46,319 nucleotides of DNA from an uncultured Saprospiraceae bacterium (GTDB lineage Bacteria > Bacteroidota > Bacteroidia > Chitinophagales > Saprospiraceae), in assembly GCA_937995755.1 (NCBI GenBank), contig CALKJD010000032.1:1-46319 (forward strand). Reading direction: 5' to 3'. Under the pieces are notes generated by a model, which saw only the letters and a program-made list of their open reading frames with translations, was not told the origin of the DNA and made no database searches. The translations under genes were made by a program, and so were the position numbers. Shown here piece after piece: positions 43,807-46,319 of the stretch; positions within the stretch are counted from its first letter, which is position 1, and each line of letters begins with the position of its first letter.

Positions 43807-45054
43807 TCAACGTAATACCGTAAAACCTCCAACTTTATTAAACTCTTGCGTCTGACAGGTATAATTTACTTTATATATATAATGCCCAGGATTTACCGGC
43901 GCACCATTAAAAAATCCATCCCAACCATCGTTAACTCCATTAGCTACAAATACTCTAGTGCCCCATCGATCAAATATTTCAAATGATTCTAAAGACTCAA
44001 TTATAAATGTATTAGAAATGCGATAAGTCTCATTTAGTCCATCTCCATTAGGTGTAAATGCTGAAGGAAGAAGCAAGTTTTCACAACTGATATCATCATC
44101 ACTGATTACATTTATCCTTACCGTATCAGTCTGTGTACACCCATCTATGGCTGTAGTACTTAATGTATAAGTAATAGACTCTTCTGGCGTAGCCGTAGTG
44201 ATAAAACTATTTGGATCCGATAAGCCATCAGTAGGCGTCCATCCGAGAGTACTTGCGCAGTTATTACCCGCTGATAGATCTACACTATTACCCAAGAATA
44301 TCGTAGTATCTCTATTCACGATCTCTCCTGGAAATAGATATTTGTTATTAGCTTCTAATAGTGATATAGGTCTATCATATATTTTAAATTCATCAATCAC
44401 TCCTGTAAATCGCTCTTCATTAAATGCAAGACATGGACTATTGGAAATACCAAAAGTCGCATTTTTTCCAATTGACAGTCCTTTTGGAGCTATCTTGGTA
44501 CTTATAAATTGATTATCAAGATATAATGAGTATTCTAGTCCTGATTTTACCCATAAAATGTGATGCCAGCAATTTTCAATATCGAGCGTTGCTCTCGTCT
44601 CTATTTCCGCATTGATACTTTCAGTGACGTTTACGATTATTTCATTTGAATTATTCAAATACCTAATTGTAAAGTTACTATCCAACGCACAATCCGTCGC
44701 AAATGATAATATATCTATGACTTCATTGGCACCACTCGTAGTTTCGATCTGAAAATAGAATTCAACACTGTAGTCTTGATCAAATACATCTCGCAAATTT
44801 TCTGGAAATAGAATTCTATCATTGACTCCATCTAAGGTAGCGCTCTCACCTACCAAACCACAGCCACAGACTATACTTCCTTGTAGATCGGCATCTGCCT
44901 GTAGCAAAGTCTCATCGACACCACTACAACCATCAAAACTGTAATGCACTACTTGTGCACTTGCATACCTCACTCCTAGAAAAATCAAACTAGCTATGAT
45001 AAGGACTAACCTGACAAAGTATGACTTATGTCTTATTTTTTGCATTACGCTCAT
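43807..45054 (-). CDS. Secreted LamG-like protein with T9SS type B (gliding-motility) C-terminus
   Basis: A 415-aa protein with an N-terminal signal peptide (VRLVLIIASLIFLGVRYASAQ). Residues about 35-225 form a concanavalin/LamG-like domain (VVHYSFDGCSGVDETLL, ENCWHHILWVKSGLEYSLYLDNQF, GVIDEFKIYDRPISLLEANNKY). A short linker and PKD-like part lead to the gliding-motility-associated module (LLPSAFTPNGDGLNETYRIS, FEIFDRWGTRVFVAN, GWDGFFNGAPVNPGHYIYKV, GGFTVLR). A surface carbohydrate-binding or adhesive role is inferred. It starts 18 nt after the YbaB gene on the same strand. Confidence 0.85.
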   Translation of the reverse strand: MSVMQKIRHKSYFVRLVLIIASLIFLGVRYASAQVVHYSFDGCSGVDETLLQADADLQGSIVCGCGLVGESATLDGVNDRILFPENLRDVFDQDYSVEFYFQIETTSGANEVIDILSFATDCALDSNFTIRYLNNSNEIIVNVTESINAEIETRATLDIENCWHHILWVKSGLEYSLYLDNQFISTKIAPKGLSIGKNATFGISNSPCLAFNEERFTGVIDEFKIYDRPISLLEANNKYLFPGEIVNRDTTIFLGNSVDLSAGNNCASTLGWTPTDGLSDPNSFITTATPEESITYTLSTTAIDGCTQTDTVRINVISDDDISCENLLLPSAFTPNGDGLNETYRISNTFIIESLESFEIFDRWGTRVFVANGVNDGWDGFFNGAPVNPGHYIYKVNYTCQTQEFNKVGGFTVLR

Positions 45055-45072
45055 GCGACAAATCTAAATTAA

Positions 45073-45381
45073 CTATTTCGAAAACATATCACCTAAGCCA
45101 GCTAATCCTCCAGGAAGGACTTTACTCATCATATCTTGAGATGCTACCGCTTCCTGATTCTGTATAGCTTTAGTAATATCATTAATAGCTACAATGAGCA
45201 TATCTTCTAATTGCTCTTTATCATCCATAAGTTCTTGGTCTATGGATATGTTGAGTATTTCTCTAGCGGCGTTAGCTTCTATTGAGATACCATTTTTAGA
45301 TACTGCTACTTTTATTTTTTTGAGAGTCGTCTGCATCTCCTCTTGCTGAGATTGCATATTTTTCATCATATCACCGAACAT
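45073..45381 (-). CDS. YbaB/EbfC family nucleoid-associated protein
   Basis: A 102-aa protein of the usual length for the family. The pattern is MFGDMMKNMQSQQEEMQTTLKKIKVAVSKNGISIEANAAREILNISID, then a helix with DDKEQLEDMLIVAINDITKAIQ. Homologues form dimers that bind DNA without strong specificity. It is not next to dnaX or recR here, unlike the usual enteric order; it is the first gene before the LamG-like gene. A TATTTTTG box on the minus strand at 45408-45415 could be its promoter. Confidence 0.9.
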   Translation of the reverse strand: MFGDMMKNMQSQQEEMQTTLKKIKVAVSKNGISIEANAAREILNISIDQELMDDKEQLEDMLIVAINDITKAIQNQEAVASQDMMSKVLPGGLAGLGDMFSK

Positions 45382-45407
45382 AGTATTATCACTTTTAAGT
45401 TAGATCG

Positions 45408-45415
45408 CAAAAATA
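45408..45415 (-). promoter_or_regulatory. Candidate -7 element of the YbaB/EbfC gene
   Basis: On the minus strand TATTTTTG fits TAnnTTTG, 27 nt upstream of the start codon. No -33 partner at proper spacing; weak call. Confidence 0.4.
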
Positions 45416-45589
45416 GGAGTCTTTAGCGATAAATACTAAGCCCAACAGACATATAGGAATAATATCTATATAATAACGCTTAACGATTTGTAAACGTTAA
45501 GATTACGTAAGTTTTACCGTCAAAAATGTAAACTATTTTACCTTTACAGCCATATTGTATTAAAATTGATAACAAAACAACCTAGGATT

Positions 45590-46319
45590 ATGAAAAAACT
45601 GTACCCACTCTTATTCTTATTTCTACTATTTACTTCGGTCTCATTAAATGGTCAAACTACCTTAGTTGATGAACCTGCGGACAATACTCCAGCAGGTTGG
45701 ACATTAACTGGAATTACCCAAAGTGGTGGCTATTGGTTGCTCGATGATATGACAGATAAAGTAACTTCACCTGCATTAGGTGCTGATGGTTGCACTGGAC
45801 TTTCAGCAGTACTCAACTTAAGATCTTTTGGCTCAGGATCCGTATTTCCTACAGCAACTGTGACAGCAACTTGTGGTGCATTAGTGGAAACGATGGACTT
45901 TACTAACCTTCCGAATAGTTACATTGATTATACTTTTACACTTCCATCTACCTTTGACAATTGCCCAAGCCTTGTCATTGAAATCGAATGGACTGATGGT
46001 ACTAGGCGCTTAAGAGTAAATAATGTGATTGTTGAGTCTACAAGTGGAACATGCTCAGGAATCTTACTTCCTGTTGAATTAACAAAATTCAATGCGACAA
46101 AGCGTGCTGACAAAGTAAACTTAGCATGGCAAACTGCTACTGAAATCAATAATGACAGATTCGAGATCCAAAGGTCATATGATGGAAATAGATTTGAATC
46201 TATTGGTAAAGTCTATGGTGAAGGCAATAGTCAAACATTAGTAGACTACACATTTGTAGATGATGCTCCATTAAGCGGTGTCAATTACTATAGATTAAAG
46301 CAAGTAGATATTGATGGTG
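45590..46319 (+). CDS. Secreted protein, 3' end outside window (probable T9SS cargo)
   Basis: An open frame starts at the ATG at 45590 and runs off the right edge without a stop (243 codons). The start gives a clear signal peptide (MKKLYPLLFLFLLFTSVSLN). The mature part is beta-rich (GWTLTGITQSGGYWLLDDM). From about residue 163, LPVELTKFNATKRADKVNLA leads into WQTATEINNDRFEIQRS, then FESIGKVYGEGNSQ and GVNYYRLKQVDIDG. This is the fibronectin-like module that usually precedes a T9SS type A sorting domain in Bacteroidota; the sorting domain itself would lie outside the window. Confidence 0.85.
   Translation, partial: MKKLYPLLFLFLLFTSVSLNGQTTLVDEPADNTPAGWTLTGITQSGGYWLLDDMTDKVTSPALGADGCTGLSAVLNLRSFGSGSVFPTATVTATCGALVETMDFTNLPNSYIDYTFTLPSTFDNCPSLVIEIEWTDGTRRLRVNNVIVESTSGTCSGILLPVELTKFNATKRADKVNLAWQTATEINNDRFEIQRSYDGNRFESIGKVYGEGNSQTLVDYTFVDDAPLSGVNYYRLKQVDIDG

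Overview
The window reads as a chromosomal segment of a low-GC (AT-rich) member of the Bacteroidota, probably a Saprospiria- or Flavobacteriia-like gliding bacterium. The signs are: several large secreted proteins with type IX secretion (T9SS) sorting domains, including two gliding-motility-associated (type B) C-termini with SprB-like repeats; a beta-barrel outer-membrane receptor with an N-terminal carboxypeptidase-like regulatory domain; DUF1573 and DUF4105 proteins; an almost complete lack of Shine-Dalgarno sequences; and promoters of the Bacteroidota form TTG/TTTG-N~20-TAnnTTTG. No tRNA, rRNA, CRISPR array or intact mobile element was seen.

Layout. 1-1421: three tandem paralogous small membrane proteins of unknown function, the first cut by the left edge. 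1562-3726 (-): a GGxxDGY-repeat secreted protein and a SUMF1-like secreted protein. 3727-4483: a gene-free stretch holding decayed pieces of a mobile region (a RhuM-like pseudogene, a truncated tyrosine-recombinase N-terminus, and a short 3'-end repeat shared with 1467-1512). 4484-12864: housekeeping and conserved genes (DEAD-box helicase, CvfB-like S1 protein, methyltransferase, phosphoglucose/phosphomannose isomerase, YraN, L31 type B, GlmU-like sugar nucleotidyltransferase, spermidine-synthase-like protein, TPR-like membrane protein). 13288-17356: outer-membrane receptor, MobA-like nucleotidyltransferase, lipoprotein. 17491-23981 (-): a complete trpEGDCFBA operon. 24220-31931: thymidine kinase, conserved hypothetical, rhomboid protease, DUF4105 protein, hemolysin III, T9SS protein, lipid-type ABC exporter. 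32063-35763 (-): fabH-efp-accB-accC. 36340-38409: a thioredoxin-SPOR fusion and imidazolonepropionase. 38877 to the end: a 1266-aa SprB-repeat protein, DUF1573 lipoprotein, LamG-like type B sorted protein, YbaB/EbfC, and a secreted protein running off the right edge.

The most striking element lies upstream of trpE. An 18-codon leader ORF encodes MNTFNTNWWWLNLDSISS with three consecutive Trp codons. It is followed by a perfect 30-nt palindrome with a nine-U tract ending 17 nt before the trpE start codon, and it is preceded by a well-spaced TTTG-N20-TACGTTTG promoter. Complementary segments in the leader could form an alternative to the terminator. This has every part of a ribosome-mediated transcription attenuator of the enteric kind, here in a Bacteroidota trp operon, and would make the whole pathway respond to charged tRNA-Trp.

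Functionally, the window links tryptophan synthesis (chorismate to Trp in one transcript), fatty-acid initiation (biotin carboxylase, BCCP and FabH, with EF-P), envelope and secretion functions (T9SS cargo, ABC exporter, rhomboid, lipoproteins) and RNA/translation functions (helicase, S1 protein, EF-P, L31).
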